This document shows, one piece after another, positions 42,077 through 50,831 of a DNA stretch of 64,000 bases. Position 1 is the stretch's first letter. Each line of letters begins with the position of its first letter. The DNA is from Pseudomonas fulva NBRC 16637 = DSM 17717 (GTDB lineage Bacteria > Pseudomonadota > Gammaproteobacteria > Pseudomonadales > Pseudomonadaceae), in contig NZ_BBIQ01000002.1 in the NCBI RefSeq assembly GCF_000730565.1, positions 1 through 64,000 on the forward strand, in the 5' to 3' direction. The notes below the pieces were generated by a model. That model saw nothing but the letters and a program-made list of their open reading frames with translations, did no database searches and had not been told where the DNA came from. A program made the position numbers and the translations under genes.

Positions 42077-43783
42077 ATGAAACGCTGGTTCATCGTATGG
42101 GCGTGCTTGTGGAGCGCCGGTCTGCAGGCGGCGCCTGATACGCTGCGCATCCAGCAACTGCAACGCTGCGGTGATCGACTGAGTGCCGAGCGCCAGCAGT
42201 GGTGCCTGCGCGTGACCGGCCTAGGTGAACAGGCGCCAACACTCAAGGTTGGGGGTGTGGCGGTACCTGCTGGAGCGTTGGAGCGCCAGGGGGACACGCT
42301 CACGCTGACCCTTGAACACCCGTCTGGGCCAAGTGCGCCGTTGTGGCTGGAGGTCGACGGGCAGGCCAGCAACCCTGTGTGGTTGACCCGTCAGCGCAGC
42401 CATGTGGTCGCCGCAGGCCCCGATGAAGTGGCCAAGAACATGGACGGCCTGACCACCTACCTGAATCTGGTCAGTGTGCTGATAGAGGAAAGATACGACG
42501 GTCTGCAGGAGGCGCGGCGCATTGCCGACAAGTACGGGGCGCAGGTGGTGGGTGCCATAGCGCCACTGAACGTCTACCAATTGCGCTTGCCGGTGCACGA
42601 TCTGGTGCAACGGGACGCCATGATCCTACGCATGGGCACGGAGGTCAGTGTCGATGCGGTGATCGTTGAAGAGTCGGCTCCCGAGCGGGGCGAGGAGGGG
42701 GACGGGCGCGCCGAACCGGCCATCACCCAGGCGGACGAATGGGCCGCCAACCGCTTCATGGACGCCCTGTACTACTATCAGCGCCGCATCCCTGCATCCA
42801 GAATTCCCGTCCAGCCTGTGCGCGTGGGGGTGATCGAAAGGGGTGTGGACTTCGATGCGCCTGGCTTCAAGGGTTATCGCGGCGCCTGCCAGCACGGGCA
42901 GACATGCGTGTATGCCAGGGACGGCAGCGAGCCTGCTAGCCATGGCACCCACGTGGCGGGCATTTATGCCGCCCAGGACGAGGGGTTTCTCGCTGGCCTG
43001 GGCAAGGCCAGCCCGGGGTTCGATGTGATCGTCGACCGTAATTCCGATGCCGGTATCACGGCCAATATCGCTGCATCGGTCAACCTGGTGCAAGACGGTG
43101 TGCGGGTGCTGAATTGGAGTTGGGGCATCCACCGAGTAGGTGCGCGTAACATCAAAGGGGATGAGGTCGATTCGCTGGTCCGTTCCGGGCTGGCCATGAG
43201 CGGTTACGAGGAGCTGCTCGAGGAGTTCTTCCTGTGGCTGCGGGCCAAGCATCCGGATGTCATCGTGGTGAATTCGGCGGGTAATGGGGCTTCGTGGTCG
43301 AGCACGGACGAATATCGGCTACCGTCGTCATTCGTCACCGAACAGTTGCTCGTGGTGGGCGGCCATCAGCGCAGTGAACACGCTGTCCCGGTCAATGACC
43401 CGCGCCATGTGCGCAAGCGCCACAGCTCCAACATCGACAGCCGCGTGGATGTCAGTGCCGCTGCATGCCTGCGGCCCTCCGGCGCAAAGCCCCATTGCGG
43501 CACGTCCTATGCCACGCCTTTAGTGGCGGCCACCGTGGCCGCGATGCTGGCGATCAATCCGGCGCTGACCCCAGCGCAGGTGCGCATGTTGCTACGGCGT
43601 AGTGCGCTGACCCTTGGCGAGCAGCAGGATTTCGAGGCGATGGATGCCGAGGACCTGACTGCCCCCATCTTGCCGTCGGAGCGAGGCGGGCGCCTGGATG
43701 ATCCGGACCTTGGGCGGTCTGCACGGCTGGACATGCAGCGTGCCCTGGATTTGGCGGTGCAGAGTCGCGATCGGGTGCGCTGA
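42077..43783 (+). CDS. Exported subtilisin-like (S8) serine protease with altered catalytic Asp
   Basis: 568 aa. Signal peptide residues 1-18 (FIVWACLWSAGLQAAPD). The N-terminal ~240 residues are a Pseudomonas-type pro-region; the S8 domain spans ~245-540. Catalytic His289 is in SHGTHVAGI, the oxyanion Asn403 in NSAGNG, and the nucleophile Ser477 in GTSYATP. The position of the catalytic Asp (normally VIDTG) reads VIERG, with Glu254; an Asp lies four residues later (GVDFD). The enzyme may be weak, use Glu, or be inactive. GAGG precedes ATG 42077 by nine bases; the frame opens earlier but lacks a better start. Divergent from the secretin-N gene, which suggests a shared export or envelope role. 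Confidence 0.85.
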   Translation: MKRWFIVWACLWSAGLQAAPDTLRIQQLQRCGDRLSAERQQWCLRVTGLGEQAPTLKVGGVAVPAGALERQGDTLTLTLEHPSGPSAPLWLEVDGQASNPVWLTRQRSHVVAAGPDEVAKNMDGLTTYLNLVSVLIEERYDGLQEARRIADKYGAQVVGAIAPLNVYQLRLPVHDLVQRDAMILRMGTEVSVDAVIVEESAPERGEEGDGRAEPAITQADEWAANRFMDALYYYQRRIPASRIPVQPVRVGVIERGVDFDAPGFKGYRGACQHGQTCVYARDGSEPASHGTHVAGIYAAQDEGFLAGLGKASPGFDVIVDRNSDAGITANIAASVNLVQDGVRVLNWSWGIHRVGARNIKGDEVDSLVRSGLAMSGYEELLEEFFLWLRAKHPDVIVVNSAGNGASWSSTDEYRLPSSFVTEQLLVVGGHQRSEHAVPVNDPRHVRKRHSSNIDSRVDVSAAACLRPSGAKPHCGTSYATPLVAATVAAMLAINPALTPAQVRMLLRRSALTLGEQQDFEAMDAEDLTAPILPSERGGRLDDPDLGRSARLDMQRALDLAVQSRDRVR

Positions 43784-43868
43784 TCGGTGGCTCCTGCCTG
43801 ACAAATTCCGTAACATCGCGCCTTTACTTTCGCGCTCCGTCCGTTCTGGACCGTCACCCAGGAAACCC

Positions 43869-45311
43869 ATGAAACCCGCTCGCCTACGCGCCGACCTGCT
43901 GGCCGGCTTGACCACCTCGTTTGCTCTTGTGCCCGAATGCATTGCCTTCGCCCTGGTGGCACACCTCAATCCATTGATGGGCCTTTATGGCGCATTCGTC
44001 ATTTGCACGCTGACCGCGCTGTTTGGCGGTCGACCTGGGATGATTTCCGGTGCCGCGGGCTCGATGGCCGTCGTGATCGTCGCGCTGGTGGTGCAGCACG
44101 GCGCGCAATACCTGCTGGCCACGGTGTTGCTCGGGGGCGTGGTGATGATCCTGTTCGGCGTGCTGCGCCTGGGCAAGCTGGTCAGGCTGGTGCCGTACCC
44201 GGTAATGCTCGGTTTCGTCAACGGCCTGGCGATCGTCATTGCCATGGCCCAGCTGGAGCATTTCAAGCAAGGCGAGCGCTGGCTCGACGGCGCGCCCTTG
44301 TACTTGATGGTCGGCCTGGTGGCGTTGACGATGGCGGTGGTCTACATCCTGCCCAGGCTCACCCGCGCTGTGCCACCGGCGCTGGTTGCGATCCTGGGCG
44401 TGGGTCTGTTGGTGTACCTGTTCGACCTGCCGACGCGCACCCTGGGTGACATGGCCCACATTGCTGGTGGCCTTCCGCAGCTGGCTTGGCCGGCGGTGCC
44501 CTGGACCCTTGAAACGCTGCAGATCATCGCCCCTTACGCCGTGTTGATGGCCATGGTGGGCCTGCTCGAAACCCTGCTCACCCTCAACCTGACGGACGAG
44601 ATCACTGAAAGCCGCGGCTTTCCGGACCGCGAGTGCGTCGCGCTCGGGGCGGCCAACATGGTGTCGGGATTGTGCGGCGGCATGGGCGGATGCGCCATGA
44701 TCGGCCAGACGGTGATCAACCTCAGTTCCGGCGGGCGAGGGCGGCTGTCCGGAGTGATGGCCGGGGTGATGATCCTGTTGTTCGTGCTGTTCCTTTCGCC
44801 ATTGATCGAGCGCATCCCCTTGGCGGCCCTGGTAGGCGTGATGTTCGTGGTAGCGCAACAGACGTTCGCCTGGGCGTCGCTGCGGGTGCTGCACAAGGTG
44901 CCGGTGAACGACATGCTGGCGATCATCGCCGTCACCGTGGTGACGGTCTTCACCGACTTGGCCATGGCCGTGCTGTTCGGCATCGTGATCGCGGCGGTGA
45001 ACTTTGCCTGGCAACATGCGCGCGAACTGTACGCCGACAGTCATGAAGACGAGCACGGGCACAAGCGTTATCAGGTGCACGGCACGTTGTTCTTTGCCTC
45101 GACCGCGCCGTTCCTGAACCAGTTCGACCCGGCCAATGATCCGGCCGAGGTGACCTTGGACTGCCAGCACTTGAGCTTTGTGGACTATTCGGCCATTGCC
45201 GCGTTGAAAGCTTTGCGCGAGCGCTATGCCAAAGCCGGCAAGCACCTGCGGGTGGTGCATTTGTCCGAGCGTTGCAAGAAGCTGCTCAAGCGGGCCGGCG
45301 AACAGCACTGA
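43869..45311 (+). CDS. SulP-family anion transporter with STAS domain
   Basis: 480 aa with about 11-12 helices (N-terminal LLAGLTTSFALVPECIAFALVAHLNPLMGLYGAF is the SulP signature region) and a C-terminal STAS domain (from ~residue 400: DCQHLSFVDYSAIAALKALRERY). Probable proton- or sodium-coupled uptake of sulfate, bicarbonate or a dicarboxylate; the sequence alone does not choose. AGGAAA before ATG 43869. Follows the subtilase gene by 85 bases, with no terminator seen. Confidence 0.9.
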   Translation: MKPARLRADLLAGLTTSFALVPECIAFALVAHLNPLMGLYGAFVICTLTALFGGRPGMISGAAGSMAVVIVALVVQHGAQYLLATVLLGGVVMILFGVLRLGKLVRLVPYPVMLGFVNGLAIVIAMAQLEHFKQGERWLDGAPLYLMVGLVALTMAVVYILPRLTRAVPPALVAILGVGLLVYLFDLPTRTLGDMAHIAGGLPQLAWPAVPWTLETLQIIAPYAVLMAMVGLLETLLTLNLTDEITESRGFPDRECVALGAANMVSGLCGGMGGCAMIGQTVINLSSGGRGRLSGVMAGVMILLFVLFLSPLIERIPLAALVGVMFVVAQQTFAWASLRVLHKVPVNDMLAIIAVTVVTVFTDLAMAVLFGIVIAAVNFAWQHARELYADSHEDEHGHKRYQVHGTLFFASTAPFLNQFDPANDPAEVTLDCQHLSFVDYSAIAALKALRERYAKAGKHLRVVHLSERCKKLLKRAGEQH

Positions 45312-45347
45312 AGCGCCGGCCCGCCGAGGGTACCGCAGGCCAGGGTC

Positions 45348-45773
45348 TCAGTCGGTCGGGGCCTGCAGGTGCCACTGTCCGTCGGCTTCACGGGCCAGCC
45401 CGCTGGCGGGCAGCAGGGCGAGCAGGCGCGGGTGCAGCGCTGCATCGGTAAAGGTCTGTACGGTGCTCAGGTCGAGCATGCCGGACAGCGTCAGATCAGC
45501 CTTGGTGTAGGACAGCCAAGCCTTTTTCAGAACTTGGGCCATGTCGCTGGCGGCGGTACTGGCGAAGCGGCGATGCCATTGCCGGCCGTCGAACGAAAAC
45601 GTGTGCGCCAGGGCGTAGGCCGTCTGGTCGGCGCCTTCAAGGCAACGGTGGCAGCGGCAGGGTCCCTCGCCAAACGCATTGCGCAGGTAGCTGTTGAAAT
45701 CCACGACCGGCTTGAGGGACAGGCGTTTGTCGACGTCGAACAGGTCGGCGATCAGGGGTTCTTCGGCGCTCAC
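45348..45773 (-). CDS. Hypothetical protein with CxCxxC motif
   Basis: 141 aa from GTG 45773, which has ACGAGGAT at good distance; an ATG 13 codons upstream lacks a ribosome site. Contains CRCHRCLE near residue 38, a possible zinc or metal knuckle, and no signal peptide or membrane helix. No family recognised. Convergent with SulP (36-base gap) and divergent from the gene at 45951. Confidence 0.65.
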   Translation of the reverse strand: MSAEEPLIADLFDVDKRLSLKPVVDFNSYLRNAFGEGPCRCHRCLEGADQTAYALAHTFSFDGRQWHRRFASTAASDMAQVLKKAWLSYTKADLTLSGMLDLSTVQTFTDAALHPRLLALLPASGLAREADGQWHLQAPTD

Positions 45774-45950
45774 TCGGGATCCTCGTATGCTAGGGCGTGT
45801 ATCGGCCGACACCCTAACAGATCATGGCGAGCAGATCACCTGTGTTGGCCTGTCCCGTGCGGGCTCAGCAGGCGAACGCTAGAGACAAGGCGTGACGGCT
45901 GCCGTACTCTACGCGCCCCTATGCCAACCCACGTTTCGAGGTAGACCCGC

Positions 45951-46253
45951 TTGAGCAACCAGTACCCGTACATCGCCACCATCACCATCAGCGCCGAAGA
46001 CCGAGGCGGCGACATCGAAGCCTCGGAAAACGCCAGCATGCGCGTGGGCCTGGAGGCGGTGACCGAGACCCTCAAGAAGGTGCATTTCGTCGGTACGCTG
46101 GCCGCGCCGGAAAAGAACGCCACGCACATCTGCGTGACCCTGGAAAACGGCCTGACCTACTATGGCCCGATCGTCAACGGCCACGCCGAGCTCGAAGGCG
46201 GCTGGATTGCCTTCGAGTCCGACATGCTTACCCCGCAAGAGCTGGGTCTTTAA
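45951..46253 (+). CDS. Small conserved hypothetical protein (TTG start)
   Basis: 100 aa, acidic, starting SNQYPYIATITISAEDRGGD; looks like a soluble alpha/beta protein. No domain recognised. The start is TTG 45951 with GAGGT about nine bases before it; no ATG lies at the N-terminus. Its stop codon sits inside the hairpin listed next. Confidence 0.65.
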   Translation: MSNQYPYIATITISAEDRGGDIEASENASMRVGLEAVTETLKKVHFVGTLAAPEKNATHICVTLENGLTYYGPIVNGHAELEGGWIAFESDMLTPQELGL

Positions 46254-46258
46254 GACCC
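46244..46258. terminator. Short palindromic terminator overlapping a stop codon
   Basis: GGGTCTTTAAGACCC forms a small hairpin that includes the TAA at 46251-46253, followed by GTTTCTTCTC. It separates this gene from the convergent aminotransferase gene, 13 bases away. Confidence 0.5.
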
Positions 46259-46266
46259 GTTTCTTC

Positions 46267-47517
46267 TCAGTCGAGCTCTGCCAGGCACTGCTCGAGCACA
46301 TCCAGGCCTTCCTCGAGCACGTGGGCCTCGATGGTCAGCGGTGCCAACAGGCGGATGATGTGCCGCGCCTTGCCGCTGGGCATCAGCAGCAGCCCCCTGG
46401 CGCGTGCCGCTTCAATCACCTTGGCCAGCTGCGCCGGTGCCGGGCTGCCGTCGGCATTGACGAACTCGATCCCGCGCATGGCACCGACGCCGGTCAGGCG
46501 GCCCAGGAACGGGCTCAGGCCCGTCGCCTTCCAGTGCGCGAAGCGGCGCACGATTGCCTGCTCCTGGCGTTCGCCCCAGCAAGCGAGGTTCTCGTCGGTC
46601 ATCTGCGCCAGGCTGGCCAGGGCCGCTGCGCAGGCGATTGGGTTGCCTGAATAGGTGCCACCCAGGCCGCCCTTGGGCAGCGCTGCCATCAGTTCCTTGC
46701 GCCCGACCACCGCACCCAGCGGCATGCCGCCGGCAATGCTTTTGGCCAACAGCAGCAGGTCGGGCTCAAGCCCCAAGCGCGGGAAGGCGAAGCGCTGGCC
46801 AGTGCGGCCGAATCCGGACTGGATCTCGTCGATGATGATCAGGATGCCATGGTCGTCACAGAAGCGGCGCAGGGCCTGGGCGAAGCTTGGGTCAAGGGCG
46901 AGGAATCCGCCTTCGCCTTGCACCGGCTCGAAGATGAACGCCGCCACGTCCTCCACTGCCAGTTCGACGCTGAACAGGCGGTCCATCGCCTTGAGGGCCT
47001 GTTCGCAGGTAACCCCGTTGTCGGCGCTGGGGTAGGGCATGTGGTACACCGGCCCCGGCAGTTCGCCGACCCGCTGCTTGTAAGGGGCCACCTTGCCGTT
47101 GAGGTTCAGGGTGGCCAGTGTACGCCCGTGGAAGCCGCCGTCGAAGGCGATGATGGCGCGCTTGCCGGTCGCCGCGCGGGCGACTTTCAGGGCGTTTTCC
47201 GCCGCCTCCGCGCCGCTGTTGGTCAGCATGCCGGCCAGCGCGTAATCGACCGGGATGAATTGGCTCAGTTGCGCCATCAGCTCAAGGTAAGGGGCATGCG
47301 GCGCTGCATTGAAGGCGTAGTGAGTCAGGCGGCTGGCCTGAGCCTGTATGGCCTGAACGACCGCGGGATTGCAATGGCCCAGGTTCAGCACGCCGATGCC
47401 GCCTACGAAATCGATGTAGCGTTTACCTTGCTCGTCCCACACCTCGGCGTTGCGGCCATGTGAAAGGGTGATGGGATGAACGATGGCGATGGATTGGCTG
47501 ATGCAGTCGTGGTTCAT
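46267..47517 (-). CDS. Class III omega-aminotransferase (GabT-like; possible 2-aminoadipate transaminase)
   Basis: 416 aa PLP enzyme. Motifs: NSGAEAAENALKVAR (residue ~107), the FDGGFHGRT loop, PLP-Asp in IIIDEIQSGFGR and the Schiff-base Lys in LLLAKSIAGGMPLGAV. Strongly GabT-like. In P. putida a close relative beside a GabP-type permease is reported as 2-aminoadipate transaminase in lysine breakdown, so the annotation GABA transaminase may be wrong here. ATG 47517 is the conserved start (MNHDCISQSIAIVHPITLSHG); the ATG at 47577 adds an unlikely leader. Divergent from the permease. Confidence 0.85.
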   Translation of the reverse strand: MNHDCISQSIAIVHPITLSHGRNAEVWDEQGKRYIDFVGGIGVLNLGHCNPAVVQAIQAQASRLTHYAFNAAPHAPYLELMAQLSQFIPVDYALAGMLTNSGAEAAENALKVARAATGKRAIIAFDGGFHGRTLATLNLNGKVAPYKQRVGELPGPVYHMPYPSADNGVTCEQALKAMDRLFSVELAVEDVAAFIFEPVQGEGGFLALDPSFAQALRRFCDDHGILIIIDEIQSGFGRTGQRFAFPRLGLEPDLLLLAKSIAGGMPLGAVVGRKELMAALPKGGLGGTYSGNPIACAAALASLAQMTDENLACWGERQEQAIVRRFAHWKATGLSPFLGRLTGVGAMRGIEFVNADGSPAPAQLAKVIEAARARGLLLMPSGKARHIIRLLAPLTIEAHVLEEGLDVLEQCLAELD

Positions 47518-47850
47518 GGGGCAGGGACCTATGGGCGATGTACTGCCAATCCAAGCGCGTGTCATCAGGGGGTGCAAACGAATTATTGGATTGCTTTCAT
47601 TCCTTTGATTCTTGATGTATTCGAGTCAGTCATCAACGCCCTGCGAGCGATGAACTCGGAGCCTTATGAACTGACCTTCACGACATAGGCCTGCAGGCCA
47701 GTTTAGAGAACGTGTTCCTATGTGTAAGAGCACGTGATCATTCCTTGAGGGAATCACGTAGTGATAAAACGTCGTTTGTGACGCCCCGGCCAAGCCCCAA
47801 TACTGACTCGGATCAAAAAATGACCGTGCGATCCAGTCAGAGGGTTCAAC
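47518..47850. other. Intergenic region between aminotransferase and permease genes
   Basis: 333 bases with no convincing gene. It must hold both divergent promoters. An imperfect palindrome GTGATCATTCC/GGAATCAC lies about 47739-47760. No adjacent regulator gene is present. Confidence 0.6.
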
Positions 47851-49233
47851 ATGGCTTCCACGAACAACAAGAAACAGCGTTCCTTGCAACATGGCCTGAC
47901 TTCGCGCCAGGTATCGATGATTTCCATTGCCGGCATCATAGGCGCCGGGCTGTTCATTGGCTCCTCCAACGCCATCGCCACGGCAGGCCCGGCCATTCTC
48001 ATTTCCTACGCCATGACCGGGCTGCTGGTGTTGCTGGTGATGCGCATGCTGGGTGAGATGGCCATTGCCAACCCTAACAGCGGCTCGTTCTCCACGTACG
48101 CCTCGCAAGCCATCGGCCCGTGGGCAGGCTTTACCATCGGCTGGCTGTACTGGTGGTTCTGGGTGTTGATCATTCCGGTCGAAGCCATTGCCGGCGCTGA
48201 TATTCTGCATGCCTACTTTCCCGGGGTGCCGTCCTGGCTGTTCGCCTTCCTGATCATGCTCGTGCTATCGGGCACCAACCTGATCAGTGTCAAGAACTTC
48301 GGCGCGTTCGAATACTGGTTCGCGTTGATCAAGGTCGTGGCCATCGTTGCCTTCATCGTCGTGTGTACCTTGGCGGTGAGTGGGTTCTGGCCCTTGGCCG
48401 AGGTGTCCGGGGTCAGCCGACTCTGGGATGCTGGGGGCTTCATGCCCAATGGCTTTGGCACCGTACTGGGCGGCGTGCTGATCACCATCTTTTCGTTCTT
48501 TGGCGCGGAGATCGTCACCATCGCTGCCGACGAGACGGCCAACCCCAAGGACAAGATCCGGCGTGCCACCAACCTGGTGGTGTATCGCATCGCGATCTTC
48601 TACCTGGCTTCGATCTTTCTGGTGGTTTCGCTGGTGGCCTGGAATGATCCAGGGCTCAAGGCAGTCGGCTCGTTCCAACGCGTACTTGAAGTGCTGAACG
48701 TGCCTGGTGCCAAGCTGCTGGTGGACTTGGTGGTGTTGGTAGCCGTGACCAGTTGCATGAACTCGGGGCTGTATACCGCCTCGCGCATGCTGTATTCGCT
48801 GGGCGCTCGCGGGCAGGCCCTGCCCATGACCCGGCGTATCTCAGGCTCCGGCGTGCCCACGGTCGCGGTGATCCTCTCGACGTTGGCAGGGTTTGCCGGG
48901 TGTCTGGTCAACTACGTGTTCCCAGGCAAGGTGTTCGGCTTTCTGCTGTCCACCACCGGTGCCATTGCGCTGCTGGTGTATCTGGTCATCGCCGTGTCGC
49001 AATTGCGCATGCGCGCCCGCGCAGAGCGGGAAGGGCGCCCGCTGGAGCTCAAGATGTGGTTGTTCCCATGGCTGACCTGGCTGGTGATCGCCACCATCGT
49101 CCTGGTGCTGGGATACATGTTGGTCAGCGATGCCTACCGATACGAAACATTGATGACAGCCGGGGTCACGACGTTCATCCTTGTAGTAGCGCTGGCCAGG
49201 CGCCCCGGCAAGGCGAGCCTGCAAACCGCGTGA
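47851..49233 (+). CDS. Amino acid permease (APC superfamily, GabP-like)
   Basis: 460 aa with 12 predicted helices; amino acid:proton symporter of the AAT family. The N-terminal signature is SMISIAGIIGAGLFIGSS, and FFGAEIVTIAADETANPKD follows helix 6. Most similar to GabP-type permeases by eye. Divergent from the GabT-like gene, so the two probably handle the same omega-amino acid. Ribosome site AGAGGGTT before ATG 47851. Confidence 0.9.
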   Translation: MASTNNKKQRSLQHGLTSRQVSMISIAGIIGAGLFIGSSNAIATAGPAILISYAMTGLLVLLVMRMLGEMAIANPNSGSFSTYASQAIGPWAGFTIGWLYWWFWVLIIPVEAIAGADILHAYFPGVPSWLFAFLIMLVLSGTNLISVKNFGAFEYWFALIKVVAIVAFIVVCTLAVSGFWPLAEVSGVSRLWDAGGFMPNGFGTVLGGVLITIFSFFGAEIVTIAADETANPKDKIRRATNLVVYRIAIFYLASIFLVVSLVAWNDPGLKAVGSFQRVLEVLNVPGAKLLVDLVVLVAVTSCMNSGLYTASRMLYSLGARGQALPMTRRISGSGVPTVAVILSTLAGFAGCLVNYVFPGKVFGFLLSTTGAIALLVYLVIAVSQLRMRARAEREGRPLELKMWLFPWLTWLVIATIVLVLGYMLVSDAYRYETLMTAGVTTFILVVALARRPGKASLQTA

Positions 49234-49245
49234 CCTCTCTGCTTT

Positions 49246-49270
49246 AATGAGGGCGTAGCGCGCCCTCATT
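49246..49270. terminator. Perfect 10-base hairpin after the permease gene
   Basis: AATGAGGGCG (49246-49255) and CGCCCTCATT (49261-49270) form a perfect stem with a 5-base loop, 13 bases past the permease stop and 20 before the thioesterase start. No T-tract, so either a weak terminator or a translational element. Confidence 0.5.
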
Positions 49271-49290
49271 ACAACAAGCACAGGAAGCGT

Positions 49291-49788
49291 ATGAACGATC
49301 AAGCCTTGAGCCTGCAGGCAGTGGCTGCCCCGGATGGCATTTGCTATGGCTGTGGCAGCGCCCATCCGGGCGGGCTGCATGTACAAAGCCATTGGGCCGA
49401 AGACGGCATTCATCTGATCTGCCGGCACACCCCCGACGCTACCTTTACCGGCTGGCCGGGGCTGGTCTACGGCGGATTGCTCGCGATGCTGGTGGACTGC
49501 CACTCCAATTGGACGGCCATGGCCTACCACTATCGAAACGAAGGCCGGGCGCCTGGCAGCTTACCGCGTATCGACTGCGTCACTGGCCGCCTGGGGCTTG
49601 AGTACCTCAAACCAACCCCTATGGGGGTTGAGCTGCTGCTCAAGGCTCGGGTTGAGGGGGAAGTAGCACGCAAAAGCCGGGTGATCTGCGAGGTGTGGGC
49701 CGATGGGGTGCTCACTGTCAGGGCCGATTCGGTGTTCGTCCGTGTCGATACCGATAAGTTGCAGCGCCAGGCCCATGCAAGGGCGTGA
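49291..49788 (+). CDS. PaaI-type hotdog thioesterase
   Basis: 165 aa. Hotdog-fold family: GLVYGGLLAMLVDCHSNWTAMAYH holds the central hotdog helix with the family Asp, then RVEGEVARKSRVICEVWADGVL strands. An N-terminal CYGCGSAHPGGLH motif is typical of this subgroup. Probably a cytosolic acyl-CoA thioesterase; substrate unknown. Followed closely by the acetyltransferase gene. Confidence 0.88.
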   Translation: MNDQALSLQAVAAPDGICYGCGSAHPGGLHVQSHWAEDGIHLICRHTPDATFTGWPGLVYGGLLAMLVDCHSNWTAMAYHYRNEGRAPGSLPRIDCVTGRLGLEYLKPTPMGVELLLKARVEGEVARKSRVICEVWADGVLTVRADSVFVRVDTDKLQRQAHARA

Positions 49789-49828
49789 GTTCCTTACGGC
49801 CAAGCCTGCCTGAGCGGGAGAACGCGTG

Positions 49829-50269
49829 ATGCTGCAACTGACCCCTGCCACTGACAGTGACCTTGCGTTCGCCCGCGACCTGACGCGCCGTCTCATGCTG
49901 CCGTATTACCACCGCTACGACCTGCTCTGGGTGGAGCAGGCGTTCGATCAGGCCTGGCAATGGCGCGAGCAGTGGCTGGTGACCGATACCGACGCCGTGT
50001 TGGGTTTCTGCAGCCTCAGCCAGGATAGCCAGGCGCTGTTCATCCGGGAGTTGCATTTGCTTCCCGCCCACCAAGGGCAGGGCGTTGGTAGCTGGGTGCT
50101 CGAAACGCTTGCGCATTGGGCAGCCCAACGGCGCCTGGCGTTGCTCAGGCTGATGGTGTTTCGCACCAATCCGGCGCGCAGGCTTTACCAGCGACGAGGC
50201 TTCGTCGAAATGGGTGAGGATGACTGTTTTGTGCGCATGCAGCGCACGATCGATTGCTCAGGACAATGA
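49829..50269 (+). CDS. GNAT-family N-acetyltransferase
   Basis: 146 aa with the acetyl-CoA loop in ELHLLPAHQGQGVGSWVLETL (Q/R-x2-G-x-G/A pattern) and the C-terminal NPARRLYQRRGF typical of GNATs. Substrate unknown. ATG 49829 follows GGGAG (49816-49820) by eight bases; the GTG one codon earlier is less likely. Confidence 0.88.
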   Translation: MLQLTPATDSDLAFARDLTRRLMLPYYHRYDLLWVEQAFDQAWQWREQWLVTDTDAVLGFCSLSQDSQALFIRELHLLPAHQGQGVGSWVLETLAHWAAQRRLALLRLMVFRTNPARRLYQRRGFVEMGEDDCFVRMQRTIDCSGQ

Positions 50270-50378
50270 TGCCTTGTCCCAACCGGCTGGCAGCGGCATA
50301 GTGCCCTGTGTGAGCGACGCGGAGGTAAGTGCGGACGTGGCGCTGCTCGGAGATACCCAGGGACAAGGAGACGCCCGG

Positions 50379-50768
50379 ATGAATGGAATCGGCCCCCGGC
50401 TGCGGGAAGAACGTGAACGGCTGGGCATGACCCAGCGTGTATTCGGCGATATCGGCGGGGTGGAACCCAACGCGCAGGGCAAGTACGAGAGTGGGGAGCG
50501 CACGCCACGTGTCGATTACCTGGCCGCCGTAGCGGCCAGGGGGGTTGATGCGCTGTATGTGCTTAACGGGGTGCGTACCCCTGTACCCTTGCACGGGCTT
50601 AGTGCGCAGGAGTCGGACGTGCTCAACGCGCTTCGGCGCGTCGCTGAAGCCGACAGGGCGGCGATTTATCACCTGTTGAAACGTCTGTCCGACGACAGGC
50701 ATGAGCATCCGGGGCGTATAAGTTCGGACGCCGGTCGTCAGCCGTTTCTGACGAAAGCAATGCGCTAG
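50379..50768 (+). CDS. XRE-family transcriptional regulator
   Basis: 129 aa. Helix-turn-helix at residues ~8-60 (LREERERLGMTQRVFGDIGGVEPNAQGKYESGERTP), then a helical C-terminal part (SAQESDVLNALRRVAEADRAAIYHLLKRLSD) and a short tail. AAGGAG eight bases before ATG 50379 marks the start; the longer open frame upstream is rejected. It lies between a GNAT gene and gacA; target unknown. Confidence 0.85.
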   Translation: MNGIGPRLREERERLGMTQRVFGDIGGVEPNAQGKYESGERTPRVDYLAAVAARGVDALYVLNGVRTPVPLHGLSAQESDVLNALRRVAEADRAAIYHLLKRLSDDRHEHPGRISSDAGRQPFLTKAMR

Positions 50769-50831
50769 GCCGGTTGTGAAAAATTTTGTTAAGGTGGCGG
50801 CATCCAATCGCCCTGCTGAAGAGGTGTGTGC

